Origin: Intoshia linei | Lineage: Eukaryota > Orthonectida > Rhopaluridae | Direction of reading: 5' to 3' | DNA length: 55,349 nt | Assembly: GCA_001642005.1 (NCBI GenBank) | Contig: LWCA01000096.1 | Span: forward strand, 1-55,349 | Shown: piece by piece, positions 34,178-46,900 of the stretch | How the letters are laid out: each line of letters begins with the position of its first letter | Numbering within the stretch: the first letter of the stretch is position 1 | The notes under the pieces: generated by a model | The model's database searches: none | What the model saw: the letters and a program-made list of their open reading frames with translations, nothing else | What the model was told of the DNA's origin: nothing | Made by a program: the position numbers and the translations under genes

Positions 34178-34390
34178 GTGTTAGACAGAGTTATTACTGA
34201 TACAACTACTGCAAATACAGGAAAACATTAGGGTGCTGTAAATCTTTTACAAAAAGAATTTGAATTATTTAAAATACAGTTTATCGGTTGTAGATTTCAC
34301 ATTTTGGATTTAATCATAAAACACCTAACCCAAATTTTAAATTATAATTCAAGTTATCTAAATATGGATTATTATTTTATTACGTTACAA
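34178..34390 (+). pseudogene. Transposase-like fragment (DTT..NTG / GCRFH block)
   Basis: The plus-strand frame reads VLDRVITDTTTANTGKH, a stop, then GAVNLLQKEFELF and IGCRFHILDLIIKH. The pattern DTT-x-x-NTG followed by G-A-x-x-L-L and C-R-x-H is one I associate with transposon-encoded proteins of several invertebrates. The in-frame stop and absence of flanking ORF mark it as a relic. Confidence 0.45.
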
Positions 34391-34446
34391 AAACAAAATT
34401 TTATAAACTTAAAATCAAGACATGGCAAAATTTAAATTATATAATC

Positions 34447-35840
34447 ACTATCTTGGCAGTTTTGTACTACGTACAAACAGCACCTATCTCTGCTGAGGGC
34501 ACTCTTTCATTATACCAAAAAATGAATTCACGTTGAAAATCTAACTTAAAAATTCTACTATTAACTATTATCAATCCTTTTTGTTAACATTTGCGTAAAG
34601 AATTTAAACATAATTGTTATCCCATTTTTTTAATTTATTAGATAGATTGTGTGTATAATTTTAAAAATAAAGTAAAAACAGTCCAATCCTAAAACTTGTC
34701 ATAAATAGCATAAATTCCAAAAAAAATAAAATTATAAAAACACATTTCGTCATTTTCAATGTAATGACATATATTCAGTATCAATTTGATAAATACTTAA
34801 GAATACCAATTGTGTATAAATAATTAATTCAATCATCATTTTATAAATATTTCAGTCGGATTTTACCATTATTGCAAAAGATTGTAATATAAAAATGATT
34901 GATTTTATAAATGTATCCATACTTTTGACCTTTTTTCTTGTGAATGTTATTTTTCTTTTTACTATTTTATGTTAAATTTGTAACAATTATCAATAAAAAA
35001 AATAACACGTTTCAGTTAATATAAATTTAATTTTATAAATTCGTTGCTATAATGTTAAAATTTAAAAATTGTGTAGCAATTAAAAAAAATTGCGAAGGAA
35101 TGAATTGCATAGATTTTCACCCATATGTCTTCATTGGAAATGTGTAGACGTACAATAAACATTTTTTTTGAAATTGTAGGATCAATATTTACCTTTTTAA
35201 TTTTTGATTTTAATCGAAATATTGGTTGATAATATATTAAAAATTATTTTTCACCGGGAATGCGTAGATTTCTGGATTTGAAATTTTGTATTTATATCCA
35301 TTGGAATAAGCTTTATCAGAATAATCCTTTTTTTAAATTTTTGGACCGTTAATTATTTCATATTTTTTGTTTTAATAAAATAATTCGGGAAAAAAATATA
35401 TGAATACTAAAATGCTTTTTTGACCGTGAAGTCGTAACTTAATCAATTGAAATTTTTTGTGTGTGTTAACAGGATACAACTGTACCACTTGTAAATTTTG
35501 AAATTCTAGGGCTGTTTTCATTAAAAAAAGAAAAGTAATTTGTGGTTTTGGCCTGTGGTTGTGGTAAATTTTTGATAATGTTTATAATTTTAAAATCCGT
35601 ATTAGCGTATATATTTTTTAAATTCTCCAACTCGTTTTATTTTCAAAAAGAGGGACAATTGAGGTTTTTGATCCGTAAGATGTGAGTTTGGGAGATTGAA
35701 ATTATGTTTGCGAACACCCCCGAAGAAAACTGTAATTGAAATGTGGACTTTATAAAATTCTAAGACTAGTAATTATTTCAATAAAGTGGAACACACACAC
35801 AAACAAAAATAGCGTAGAATATTATATAAGTAAAGATAAG
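34447..35840 (+). repeat. R1 composite repeat, near full-length copy
   Basis: In order it contains the start motif (TGTACTACGTACAAACAGCA at ~34462), a GACAG...TCCTAAAACTTGTCATAAAT segment, and then recurring modules. These are CACCGGGAATGCGTAGATTT (~35255), TTTTTTGACCGTGAAGTCGT (~35415) and TTTTTGATCCGTAAGATGTG (~35664), each followed 15-25 bp later by TTGAAATT. It ends with an AATATTATATAAGTAAAGAT block. Total is about 1.39 kb. No open frame is seen. Confidence 0.75.
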
Positions 35841-36063
35841 CAATTTTTTTTACAATAAAGTGTATGAAAAATAAAACGTCAATAAAATATTTAAAAACTG
35901 AAATATAATCTATAAACAGATACTTTCACACCAAAACTAAACTAACCCTGAATGGTTAAAAATGATGAAATTAATTAAAATAAACAAAAACGAACATATA
36001 AATTTAATGAAAAATTAGTGCAAATACATTCAGATTATTGTAAACTATGAAAGTATAGAGACA

Positions 36064-37416
36064 TTATTCCATAATAACCATCAAAGCCATTTCAGTGATA
36101 CCGCATCTGTTGTCTCCTCTCAAGATTCTAAAATAACCTTTCTCACCCCAATCGGCTCCCCAACTGTTTTTTACTATCCAATAATCAACCGATTTCCCAT
36201 CAATTATTTCAGATCCATACCCGACAATGAGAACAGCATGATTCAGATACGTCTCGGTGCAATACTCAGGATTATGAATTCCACCAGTATACAATTGTAA
36301 ATTATTAGCATTTAGTGCTATTGATATTGGACCGATATTAAATAAGATTTTTTTCATTTCTTCTTCGTCGTGCTTTTTAATTCTGTACTCAGTTGCTACT
36401 TTTGCGATAACTTTTGTCTTGTCAAACATGCACACCCGGAATAAGGATGATAAGGATATTGATGTTCTGATTCTATTCCACCCATTTCTTTCACCTTTTC
36501 AATTGCTTTATATGGAAAACCACCATTACACCTATAATCAGTATTGTCACAATCAATGATTTCTTGTTCAGAAAATGAAAGAAGGTTTGAATTTTTTATG
36601 GCATACTGACCTTCCATACATCCAGTCACTGAAAATGCCCAACATGAACCGCAAGGACCTAAAATTTATATATGATATTTTATATTTTACAAAAGCTTCA
36701 TTCTATTAAATGTGGTTCCCTCGAAAAAAATTAGTCATAATCTTGAATGTAAAATCTAAACAATATATCAGGCATTTTGTAAATTTAAAATGTGGAAACA
36801 GCTGATAATCCCGATAATGATGGTGGATACTCCCCTTAAGCCATGGAATCTCAGGATGTATGAAAAATTATGACAAATGGTAGTTATTTATACTTAATAT
36901 TTAAAATAAATTACCTTGATCCTTAATTTCAGTAACAACTTCGTGATCAGCCCAATTGAAAAATGATGGTAAAGTACGTCTGTGATACCCTTTTTTTGTG
37001 TGTATTTTAAATATGTTAGATGATATAGTTGTATTGTCGAATCTTCTAATTTCAACATCTGGTGAGTTGTACATGTTCACTTTACTCAAATATCTGGCAT
37101 TGAATTCATTGACGGAAATTAAATTAAATTTATTATGTCCATAAGTTGCATATCCATTACTTGCTTTAGTCAATTCAGCAGCAATTTTTAGATTATATTT
37201 TGGATGCGTGAATTCTTCATTACTAACAGAGTTTAAGTTTCTCTCGTATATCATTTGAGATATAAAATCGTCCTTTCTGCTTCTAATTCGATTATAAGAT
37301 TCTTTGACAATGAAGCCATCTTCTTCTTTAAGGGTGATGAATTGCAAATCTTTAAACAATACTCCCCCAAAAATGGAGTTAATTTGGAAAAAAGCAATAA
37401 TTAATGCAAGATACAT
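36064..37416 (-). pseudogene. Cathepsin F-like papain-family cysteine protease with one frameshift
   Basis: This is a secreted or lysosomal protease of peptidase family C1A. Two exons, 36915-37416 and 36064-36658, flank a 256-bp intron. Residues 1-17 look like a signal peptide. The propeptide has the inhibitor-type block YATYGHNKFNLISVNEFNARY. The mature enzyme starts near LPSFFNWADHEVVTEIKDQG. Exon 2 gives PCGSCWAFS (catalytic Cys), then SEQEIIDC and NGGFPYKA. Near 36425-36440 the frame shifts by one missing base at a GGG run. The rest continues in another frame with LNHAVLIVGYG (catalytic His), NSWGADWGEKGYF (Asn) and the stop. All catalytic residues survive, so a base-calling error is as likely as a true pseudogene. 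Confidence 0.85.
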
Positions 37417-37841
37417 TGAGAATGTAATAAAATAAATACAATGAAGAATTTTTGTGCAAATATTAAAAGTTTAGCTAAATATATATGTACTTTATAGTAA
37501 AATCTACCACGTATGTAGAATAAGTATCTACAAGGTACATAGAATAAGAAATATAAAGATAGTATTTACCTTTCAAAATAATTTTTTTAATTTTTCTATT
37601 CTCTAAAGTCTAAACTAAGTCTCTAAACTAAAATTTCTAAACATTTTGGGCTTTACAACACCATAACAGCGCTGTATTTAAAAAAGTACTTAAATACAGA
37701 TCTCCCTCTATTAAAGCGATTTATAATGCCAGAATATCAACCACAGAAATCGAGTTCATCGAGAAAAATCAACCAATACTTTAATTTAAAAAATTTGATT
37801 TTTAGAAAAGAATACAATATGTTTAAATTTAAATGTACAAA

Positions 37842-40240
37842 TCAACCATGGAAATAAACCAAATTTTTATTTTCTCTTCTTTCTTTTTCAATTAAATTCA
37901 TGGCGTATTCTTTAAATGTTGTATAATCCTAAATAATTTTAAAAGTACAATTTTAACATAAACTTAATGCATAAACAATGTTTACCTTTTCCAAAATAAT
38001 TTTCTCTGTCATTAAATGATCACACTTGATTTTTATGTTGATATAATCTTGATTACTATCAATTTTTTCTGTTAATTCTCTAAAAAATGTAAATTATTAT
38101 ATAACTTAAGTATTACAATATTTTTAGTTCTATCCTTACTTACAATAAACAATTATGAAAAAAACTATTTACTTACTTACTAAATACTTACTATTACTTA
38201 CTTTTTAACTTTACTTTTACTACTTTTTTTTTTATGTTATGTCTATATAGCAAAAGTTGCTAAAAATGTATGTAACCATTTATTCAGAACACTGATTCTT
38301 ATAAATTTCAAAAACAAATTCTGAGTAAGTTTTTATAATCATGACGATTATCATAAATTGCAACAATATAAACTTGCATATTTAAGGTCAAAATCAAAAT
38401 TACTCATTATTTCAAAAAATGAAATAAACAAATAGACCCAAAATGAAAACAAAAATCACAGCTAAAACTAAAAAAATGCAAATTTCTAGGGTGCCAATTT
38501 TTATTTTACTTTTATAACATTTTAATTCACCATCATCCTTTACTAATATAAAATTAAATACCTGTGTGTTACCGTTTATTTCAAAAATTAACAATTGTAG
38601 AATTAAAGAAAATCCTATTTCTAATACTGTTTTTCGCGGGTGATGTTTATATATGTTTTATTTTTACAAATTGAATCCTTCCGGGTCAAAACCACAAATT
38701 ACACTTTTTTGTAAAAATAAAAAAGCCCTAGGACTTTATAAAACATAAATTCATGGGATACGTGTTTAAAATCAACATCATTATCATAAATCGTAATCTC
38801 AAAAAAGTGTATTTTCACAATCAAAACCACAATTATCCTTTTAATCCAATTAGAATTAAAATAAAATTACATTTGGTACATTTATATTTAGTTAATACAC
38901 TGACAAAAATTTGAATCTGACAAAGTGATGCCTTCACTATCAAAAAAGCACTTTAGTATGCTTTTTTTTATTTGGAAACTTTTTTGGTCTGGACGGACAC
39001 TTTTGAGATTGCAATTTTTAAATTATATTATTAGTTTAATTAATTTAACTTTTATTTTTTTAATTCACTTCGCAAAGCCGTAATTGACTCATTGAAGTAA
39101 AATAAATGATAAATATTATTATTACTCTATGCATTTATTTTGAATGGATATTTTAGTTTCATATTTATCAACCTTTTCGTTCAGTTTTTTAGCGTCCTGT
39201 AAGTTTTTCTAAATTTAAATTCATAAAAAAAATTTCATCTTGAAAATAAAAAAATAAAAACAAAATATTTATCATATTTTTAAAGAAAGAATAACTTGAG
39301 CAATTTTATTTTTTTTGACTAATAGTTCTTGTAAATTTTTATTTTCAGATTGAATAATATTAATTTTTTTGTTTAAATCTTGACAAGCTATCATTGTATT
39401 TTTATCACTTTTTTCTTTAATATCTAGTATAAAAAATATTTACAGTTAATATACTTTTATAAAATAAATAATTACTATTAACTTCCAAATTTTTACACCT
39501 GATTAATTTTTCTTTGTCCAATAAATCATTTTTTAATTGTTTCATTTCGGTTTGCATATGTTGGTTTTTTAATCTTAATAAAATATAATTTTATTTAATT
39601 ATACTTACGTTAATGTTTCCATTTTTAGTTTATATTCATTATGAGTATTTGAAAATTCTTTTTTTAGCCAAGAAATCATGGTATCTTTTTCTATAAGCTT
39701 TTGGTTTAATATGTTGATTGTTTTATTAAATTTTGAGTTTGTTAAATCTACACTAGATATTTGTAAAACAAGATGTTTGTTTGCTTCTTTGTAATCATTT
39801 TTTATTTTTATCAATTCTACGTGATTTTCATTTAATTGGTTAAATCTATTTTGCCAATGGTCCTTTTCAGTCAATACTTCTATCAGAAAATTTTAATAAC
39901 TTAAATTCAAAAAAAATCAATAAAAAAAATCAAAACCACTATCATATGTGTACCTTTCAAGTTGTTTTCAATAATATCTACACTTGTAGTATACGAAACG
40001 TTTAGTGATTTAGATTTTGTCAACCTATGAGATAAATCATCACAGCGACATTTTAACAGTAAAATTAACTCAGATTGTTGATTAATACGAGAAAGCAAAA
40101 ATCCTTTGTGAGATTTTTCATAATCTGTTAAATTTCTCAAATTTTTAAATTTGTGACAAATATCTTTGGATATTTCATCCTCCTCATCTATTGAATTAAT
40201 CTAAATAGTCAATATTGATTAAGTAATTTCATACCTCCAT
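37842..40240 (-). CDS. CCDC89: CCDC89-like coiled-coil protein
   Basis: Eight exons on the minus strand, 40235-40240, 39954-40200, 39609-39879, 39476-39573, 39296-39423, 39126-39208, 37986-38079 and 37842-37928, total 1014 nt (337 aa), with phases agreeing throughout. The first exon contributes only Met-Glu before a 34-bp intron. The protein is coiled coil nearly end to end. LLSRINQQSELILLLKCRCD matches the signature near the CCDC89 N-terminus (LRSRLDEQSxLIxxLKxR). RFNQLNENHVELIKIKNDYK fits the next conserved block, and length is close to the animal protein. In animals CCDC89 is testis/cilia-associated. The 1-kb intron 38080-39125 contains R1 modules and a small ORF. Assignment to CCDC89 rather than another coiled-coil family is moderate. 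Confidence 0.75.
38412..38594 (-). other. Small ORF with a transmembrane segment inside a CCDC89-like intron
   Basis: The minus-strand frame ends with a hydrophobic run (LEICIFLVLAVIFVFILGLF) and a stop. Its ATG lies in R1-derived sequence. A good acceptor (TTATATTAG) at about 38550 suggests it could instead be the last exon of a nested membrane-protein gene. No partner exon was found, so it may be chance. Confidence 0.2.
38560..38990 (-). repeat. R1 modules, reverse, rearranged
   Basis: On the minus strand: a TTTTTTGATAGTGAAGGCAT module, a GTGGTTTTGATTGTGAAAAT module and a TGTGGTTTTGACCCGGAAGG module, each followed by a TTGAAATT-like or GATTT-like core. The order resembles 42470-42830. It lies within an intron of the CCDC89-like gene. 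Confidence 0.6.
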
Positions 40241-40605
40241 ATGTTTACAATACAACAATATTTATATGTGGAGTAACCAATATTTGGATTTATTAGATTG
40301 ACTGATACAAATGACTATGACTATGATTCATATATAGTCAATGTTAAGTGACTCTGGAATCAGTTTCGTAGCAACTCTAAACTTGAAAGACTGATATGAA
40401 CGATTTTGAATCAAAAAAAATGTAATTTTTTAAACGTTTTAATTAACATTAGGGAGTTTAATATACAGTGTACACTCAATTAATTTATCATTGTGATATT
40501 TGTTAATAAATTTGTAGAATCAATTATAATGTGTACATTTTTTTATGTGCATTGGTTAATTATTACATTTTAATATGTAATGTTAAATTAATGTATAACA
40601 TTTAG

Positions 40606-40801
40606 GGAAAATGAAACTGTTGACGAGGAACTAAACAGCTTTATGAACGGTAGATGTGCTGGACGGCGAAATGCATTAGCTTGCGGTTACAAACTGTCAG
40701 ATGGCGAATTGAAATCACTGAGCGAATTGCGAAAAAATTCAGATATAGACGACGATGGCATTTCCGGTATTACTTCCAATTCTTCTAATGGACAAACTTA
40801 A
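40606..40801 (+). CDS. cAMP-dependent protein kinase inhibitor (PKI)-like, last exon
   Basis: PKI proteins bind the catalytic subunit of protein kinase A as pseudosubstrates and help export it from the nucleus. The exon opens after a TTTAG acceptor and encodes about 65 residues. It carries NGRCAGRRNALACG, which matches the PKI pseudosubstrate core (RTGRRNAI) with alanine in place of the phosphoacceptor serine. Ahead of it is an acidic segment with Phe (ETVDEELNSF), equivalent to the amphipathic PKI helix. The tail is acidic and serine-rich (NSDIDDDGIS). The leucine-rich export signal is plausible at GYKLSDGELKSLSEL. The first exon was not located, though an internal ATG exists. It sits 120 bp before the androglobin start on the same strand. 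Confidence 0.7.
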
Positions 40802-40921
40802 TGTTAATAAATTTCTTATTTTATCGATTTTTGGTTTCTATTTTTTTTCTAATTGTATCGTTTCTCAAGACAAATGTGAGATAAGTAGTTTGTAACATTT
40901 ATTTGTTTATTTTTTTGTAAT

Positions 40922-43900
40922 ATGAGTAAATTCAATTTACCAACCCTTCCCGAGGATTCTGCAATATTGGATTCTCATTTTCAAAGAAATTTCTTATCTG
41001 TTGCCAGTAGAGCAACTATTTCCAATCGAACAAATTCTGTTTTGACCTCGTATAGCAGGTATTTTTGTTGTTTTTAACTATTAATATGCTCTGATAATTA
41101 ACTATCGCATTTTGTACAAGTACAAAAGTCATAAAAAATATAAATAAATTAACCAATCATGAAAGAATGCATTTTAAGCATTGTTTTATGTATTCAGTGT
41201 TTGTAAAAGCTTATGATTTTTGAGCAATCAAGTTAAATAACTTTCAAAAATGTTTTTATTATAATAAAAACATTACTTTACATAAAGTGGCCAGAAAAGT
41301 ACGTACTATCAATTTTAGTTTAACTTAATAAATAATAATATATCTTACCAAATATAGTTTATTTGGTGTTAAATATAAAGCTAAAACTACTTATCTATAA
41401 TGACGAATAAAAATTTTCGGCTTAAAATTTATTCCAAATAAATTATAAGTGATAGTACGTATTTTTCAACATCATTATTATGTTGGTCTCTTTTATCCTT
41501 ACTTTTATTGCTAAGATTGCTGGAAATGTTTAATAAAAATTTTTATTTTTGGTGATTAAACATATTACAGGTGAATTTTGCCAAAACAAGTAAACGTATT
41601 GCAAAGGATTGTAACAAATATAAAAATAATAATAACAAAGTTGTATTACTTTTAGTAATTCGTTGTTGTAATTTTAATTTAAATTTTAAACAAAATGTTT
41701 TGGAAATGAGAATTTGAGATTGAAACATTCCGAAGAAATGATATAGATTTTCACCCATATTTCTATATTGGAAATGTGTAGACGTTCAATGCACATTTTT
41801 TTTGATATTTTAGTATCAATATTTACATTTTCAATTTTTATTTTAATCGAAATACAAATAAGTATTTGAAAAATATTGGTTGATAATATATTAAAAATTA
41901 ATTTTCACCGGGAATGCGTAGATTTCGGGAGTTGAAATTTTGTATTTATATCAACTGAAATAAGCTCTATCAGAATAATCTTTATTTACATTTTCGGACC
42001 GTTAATTATTTCACAATAATATTTATGATTTTAAAATCCGTATCAGAGTATATATTTTTTTAAACTCTCGAACTCGTTTGATTTTCAAAAAAATGAACTA
42101 TTGGGCTTTTTGACCCGTAAAATGAGTGTTTGGGATGTTGAAATTTATTTTGCTAACACCTCCGGAAAAAACTGTAATTAAAATGAGGACTTTATAAAAT
42201 TTTAAGACTGGTAGTTATTGAAATAAACGATAATACACACATATAGAAAAAAAAATCATATTATAATATGCAAGTAAAAAGGATATTTTAAATGTTATTT
42301 TTCACAGGGAAACTTCCGCGGGAATGCTTAATTTATAGGTTGATTTTTTGTATCTATCTGGAATAAGCTCTATCAAAAAATCTTGTATTTAAACTATGAA
42401 ACTATTAAACATTGAATATTTGTGGTTTATAAAATAGTTACCAAACAGAAAAAAAAAATACCAAAGTACTTTTTTTTGACAGTGAAGGCGTCACTTTATG
42501 AGAATGAATTTTTGTGTGTTTTCATTTCAACTTTTTTGATATAATTGTATAAATTGTCATTTTTTATAAATTTTTGAACAACATGTATTTGCTTTTTTCA
42601 AAAAAAGGGTAATTTGTGGTTTTGATAGTGAATATGTACTTTTTGACGTTGCGATTTAGTATAGATAGTGCTTATGATAATAAAAAATATGACAGAATTC
42701 AAGCTTTATACAATTTTACAACTTTTTCATTTTTAAGAAAAGGGTATTTGTGGTTTTGAACTTAAAGATGTAAGTTTCTGAGGCTGAGATTTAAAATAGA
42801 TATAAAATATATTTTTTCAGAACGTCTTTTCCGTTAAATATTTTTTCATAATAATTTACCATATATAAATATCACCAGTTTCATATGCCGATATAATATC
42901 CGATATGTACCCATCAATGGGTTAATTTTCTCCCAATGTGACCATATCGTCATATAAAAAAGAAATAATAAAAGGTGAATAACTTTGATATTAAGCAATG
43001 TACAGACTAATCATTAATCGGTTGCCAACCTATGGCACATTACGTTATTCGAAATGGCGCATTGACAATTTTGATAAATTTAAATTGTGGGATATTTGAA
43101 TTCAAAATTTGAAATTGTAAGTAAGATGCATTTTCTTTCAGTAATCCGTGGTAGTGGAGAAATAACCTAAAAACTTTCCGAATCTACTGGAAAATCCGTT
43201 CACTTTATATTGGTTAATCTTAATTTAACAAAATAATCTTAATGATTGATTTACCGACACTTTAATAATCTTTATTCACTTTATAATTAAGTCTTAATTA
43301 ATGATTTATTATATTCCTTGAAGAATATTATTATGCTTTCAGTAATGCATTTAAATCCAACTATTGGAAGATATCAAAGCAGCCCTAAAAGTCTAATTAA
43401 TTAAGGAGCACTACCCATATACTACAGTATATTTTTATATTATAAAAAAAATTAAAATAGTTTATATTTCTATACGTATAAATTCTATTAGTAGCCGGAG
43501 TTTCACAAAAAAATTTGGCGCATCTGATATATCGCGATATAAAGGTGGCGCATTATATGTAAAAGGTTGGGCCCCTGGATTAATGTATGACATATTTAAA
43601 ATCGTGTAATCTTTTGCAATGGATTTTTATTGGTTATAAAATTATTCATTTCGTTTCTTATCTTCCACAGGTTAAAATGTTATTCCCATTTATAATTAAT
43701 CCTAAAGACAAAAAATTGTACATGAATAAATTGATTTTTAATTAAAATTTTAATTTACAATAATATATCAGAATTTAATAAAATTAATTAAATTTCAATT
43801 TTTTATTGTATATTGTTGGATTCGGTGATTAAATGAGTTATTTTTTGCATAGCGATTACATTTTCAAAAAATTGTTCATTTATGAATGGCAACATTTCAT

Positions 43901-46900
43901 AATTGTTAGCATTAATCTCTTGTGACACAATCATTATATTAATCATTGATTTATATTTAAAGTACGAATAATTCTATCAATTTTGAAAATTAATTTTAAA
44001 TGTAACCCTGATATTCACATTAAATATAAAATTTATAAAAATTTAATTTTAAATCATAAATTAATACGTAAAAGGTATCCAAGCTAATTAAAACATTGAA
44101 TACAATCACCAAAATATATAGATAGCATGTCTTCAAAAACTAAAAAAAATGCAAATTTAAGACTAAATTCAGGATCTAACAATAGGCATAACATTTAATT
44201 TGTATATTTATCAAATTTCACATTTAGAGCCACATCAGTTGCAGCTAGTGTTCATGATATTAAACAAAAAAAATTAAACTTGTGGCCCGAATGGGTCGAT
44301 GCTGAAGTTAATGCTGAAAAATGGGTATCTATAATACTATTATGTTGGGGATGTCAATGTTTTTTGTATCCAGAGCAGAAATTACCAACCTTAGGCTAAC
44401 CGAAAATAAAAAATAGGCAACATTGTTTATTCGAAAACGATATGTAGTGTCGTATAGCTCTAGACACCTTTCTAAAGCTCTTGACTTGACAATTTAATTT
44501 TAAATTTAACAAATAGTATAATTGAATATACTCATGATATTCAAGAATATTTTTTTTGAATGCTCAATTTTGAAAAATAAGACCCCATTATAATAAAATT
44601 TAGTCGAGGCCCACAAGAGGCACCTCGGGCATGGTAACTTCTGTTTTTATTGCATCTAATATTCACAATTATGTCATTTAAAATTTTCTAGTACAATTTT
44701 TATGGAATAATTCATTTATTTACATATAACAGTTATATAACTAATTAGGATGTCACAGCAAAGAATAAAGAAAAAGAAAAATCAAAAAATGTCACTTTTT
44801 CTCAAAATATTATTCCAGGAGTCAATTATTTTGATGACCCGGAAGGAAAAATTGAAATGCCTTCAAACATCAAAGTGGCAGAATGGAAGCGACCACCTGA
44901 AATTATTTTAGATGTAAAAACATAAAATATACATTTATTTGTAATAAGGGTATATAAGCTGTGTTGAAGAATGTAGAAAGTAAGCAAGTGGTGTAGATAC
45001 CAATATTTTTTGCTAATTAATTACTTTTTATTTTTGATACATTTTACCTGAAAAGTAACTTAAACCTTACGTAATTTGTAATTTGACAAACCGTTATAAA
45101 CTCATTTTTTAATCTAATTTGATTGTACATGTGAGTTATACGTGGCATATTAAAACTTGATCAAATATTTTATGATTTTTTTCCGCGGAGTATTTAGATC
45201 AGGGGTGTCAGACTCAATTTGCTTGACGGGCCAAATGTGAAAAAAAAATTATTACGCGGGCCGCACAAAAAATCTTTAATCAAAAAATTATGTTAAAACT
45301 AACAGTTTTAGTTAATTTATAATAATTTTAATTCATAAAATGAAATAAGAAACTATAATAATGGAATAAGTGTACAAATAATGTTAAAATTGTAATTATG
45401 AATAAATAAATCATAAAAAATATATGAAAAAACTGTAAAAAAAGAAATGTGTATAAAAAATTGTTATAAAAATAAAAATTTTTATTATAACGCGGGCTCG
45501 CTCATTCAATAATTGAGGCAGCAAATGGCCCAAGGGCCGCATAATTGATACCTCTAATTTAGATTTAAAATCTTTAGTTATTTAATATTCCCATTTATGA
45601 GATATGCCAACTTTTGTTAATTTTGCGCGAGTTTGGATTTACCAAATTATCCCAAAAATCAATAATTATAATCAATTGGGTTATATTTTAAATTTCCTGT
45701 AAATATTGACTCATATTACTGAAAAAATGAAAAAAAAAATAATTAAATAAAATAAATATATATATAATATATATTATACATTATTACTAGGTTGACTGTT
45801 ATGTACTACGTACAAACAGCACCTAGCTCTGCCAAGGGCACATTTTTATTATACCAAAAGAATAAATTCAAGTTAAAGTGAATTATTTTATCTTAAATTT
45901 TTTTTGTTAACATTTGCGTAAAAAATTTTAAAAACAATTGTAATCCCATATTTATAATTTATTAGACAGAATGTTTGTATAATATTTAAAATAAAGTAAA
46001 AACAGTCTAATCCTAAAAATTGTCATAAATAGCATAATAAAAAAAAAAGGGGTAATTTGGAGTTTTGGCCCTGAAAATAAATTTTTTTTGAATTTAAATT
46101 TATGATAATATTTACGATTTTAAAATCCGTATCAGAGTATATATTTTTTTAAACTCTTGAACTTGTTTGATTTTCAAAAAAATGACAATTAAGCTTTTTG
46201 ACCCGTAAGATGTGAGTTTCGAAGGTTGAAATTTATTTTACTAACACCCCGGAAAAAAATTTAATTGAATGTGGCTTTTATAAAATTCTAAGACTGGTAG
46301 TTATTGAAATAAACGGGAACACACATATACAAACAAATATTACGTAGCATATTATATATGTAAGGATTACAATTAAATTAAATTAATTATAGAGTTAAAC
46401 TTGTAATCTGTATAAATTATAAGTTAAAAATTGAATGTTTTAGTTTCCTGTTCTAGTAGAACCAGAAAAAAGCGAGCATTTTTACTTTGATAGTGATATT
46501 AATAAACATGCCTTTAAAAGCGAGGTAAATTAATAAAAGAAAAATAATTTTTAATATTATTATTAACATTTAGACAAATAGATGGATAGCAAGTCAAATA
46601 ACTTATTTGTTTAATTATTGCAAATTTTATAATTTGCATTGCAACAACTTAAAAGAAGATAAAGCTCAAAATTCATTAAATGTATCACCTATTGTGGATA
46701 CATTAAATGACGACGTTCCTCTATGGATGTCCACGTGGCGTCCGTGGGAGCATATTTATGCTATGAATAAAATTGTAAAGGGACCTCACTTTACTCCATA
46801 CAATCCAAATGGGAAATATGCTGTCAAGCTCTATTGGCTGGTAATATCAATTTTTTTCTAATGTAATAAGATACATCATGTATACCCTAAAATATGTGAA

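Noticed and set aside
41543-41758. 71-codon minus-strand ORF
   Set aside because: It is an antisense reading of R1 repeat sequence in an androglobin intron.
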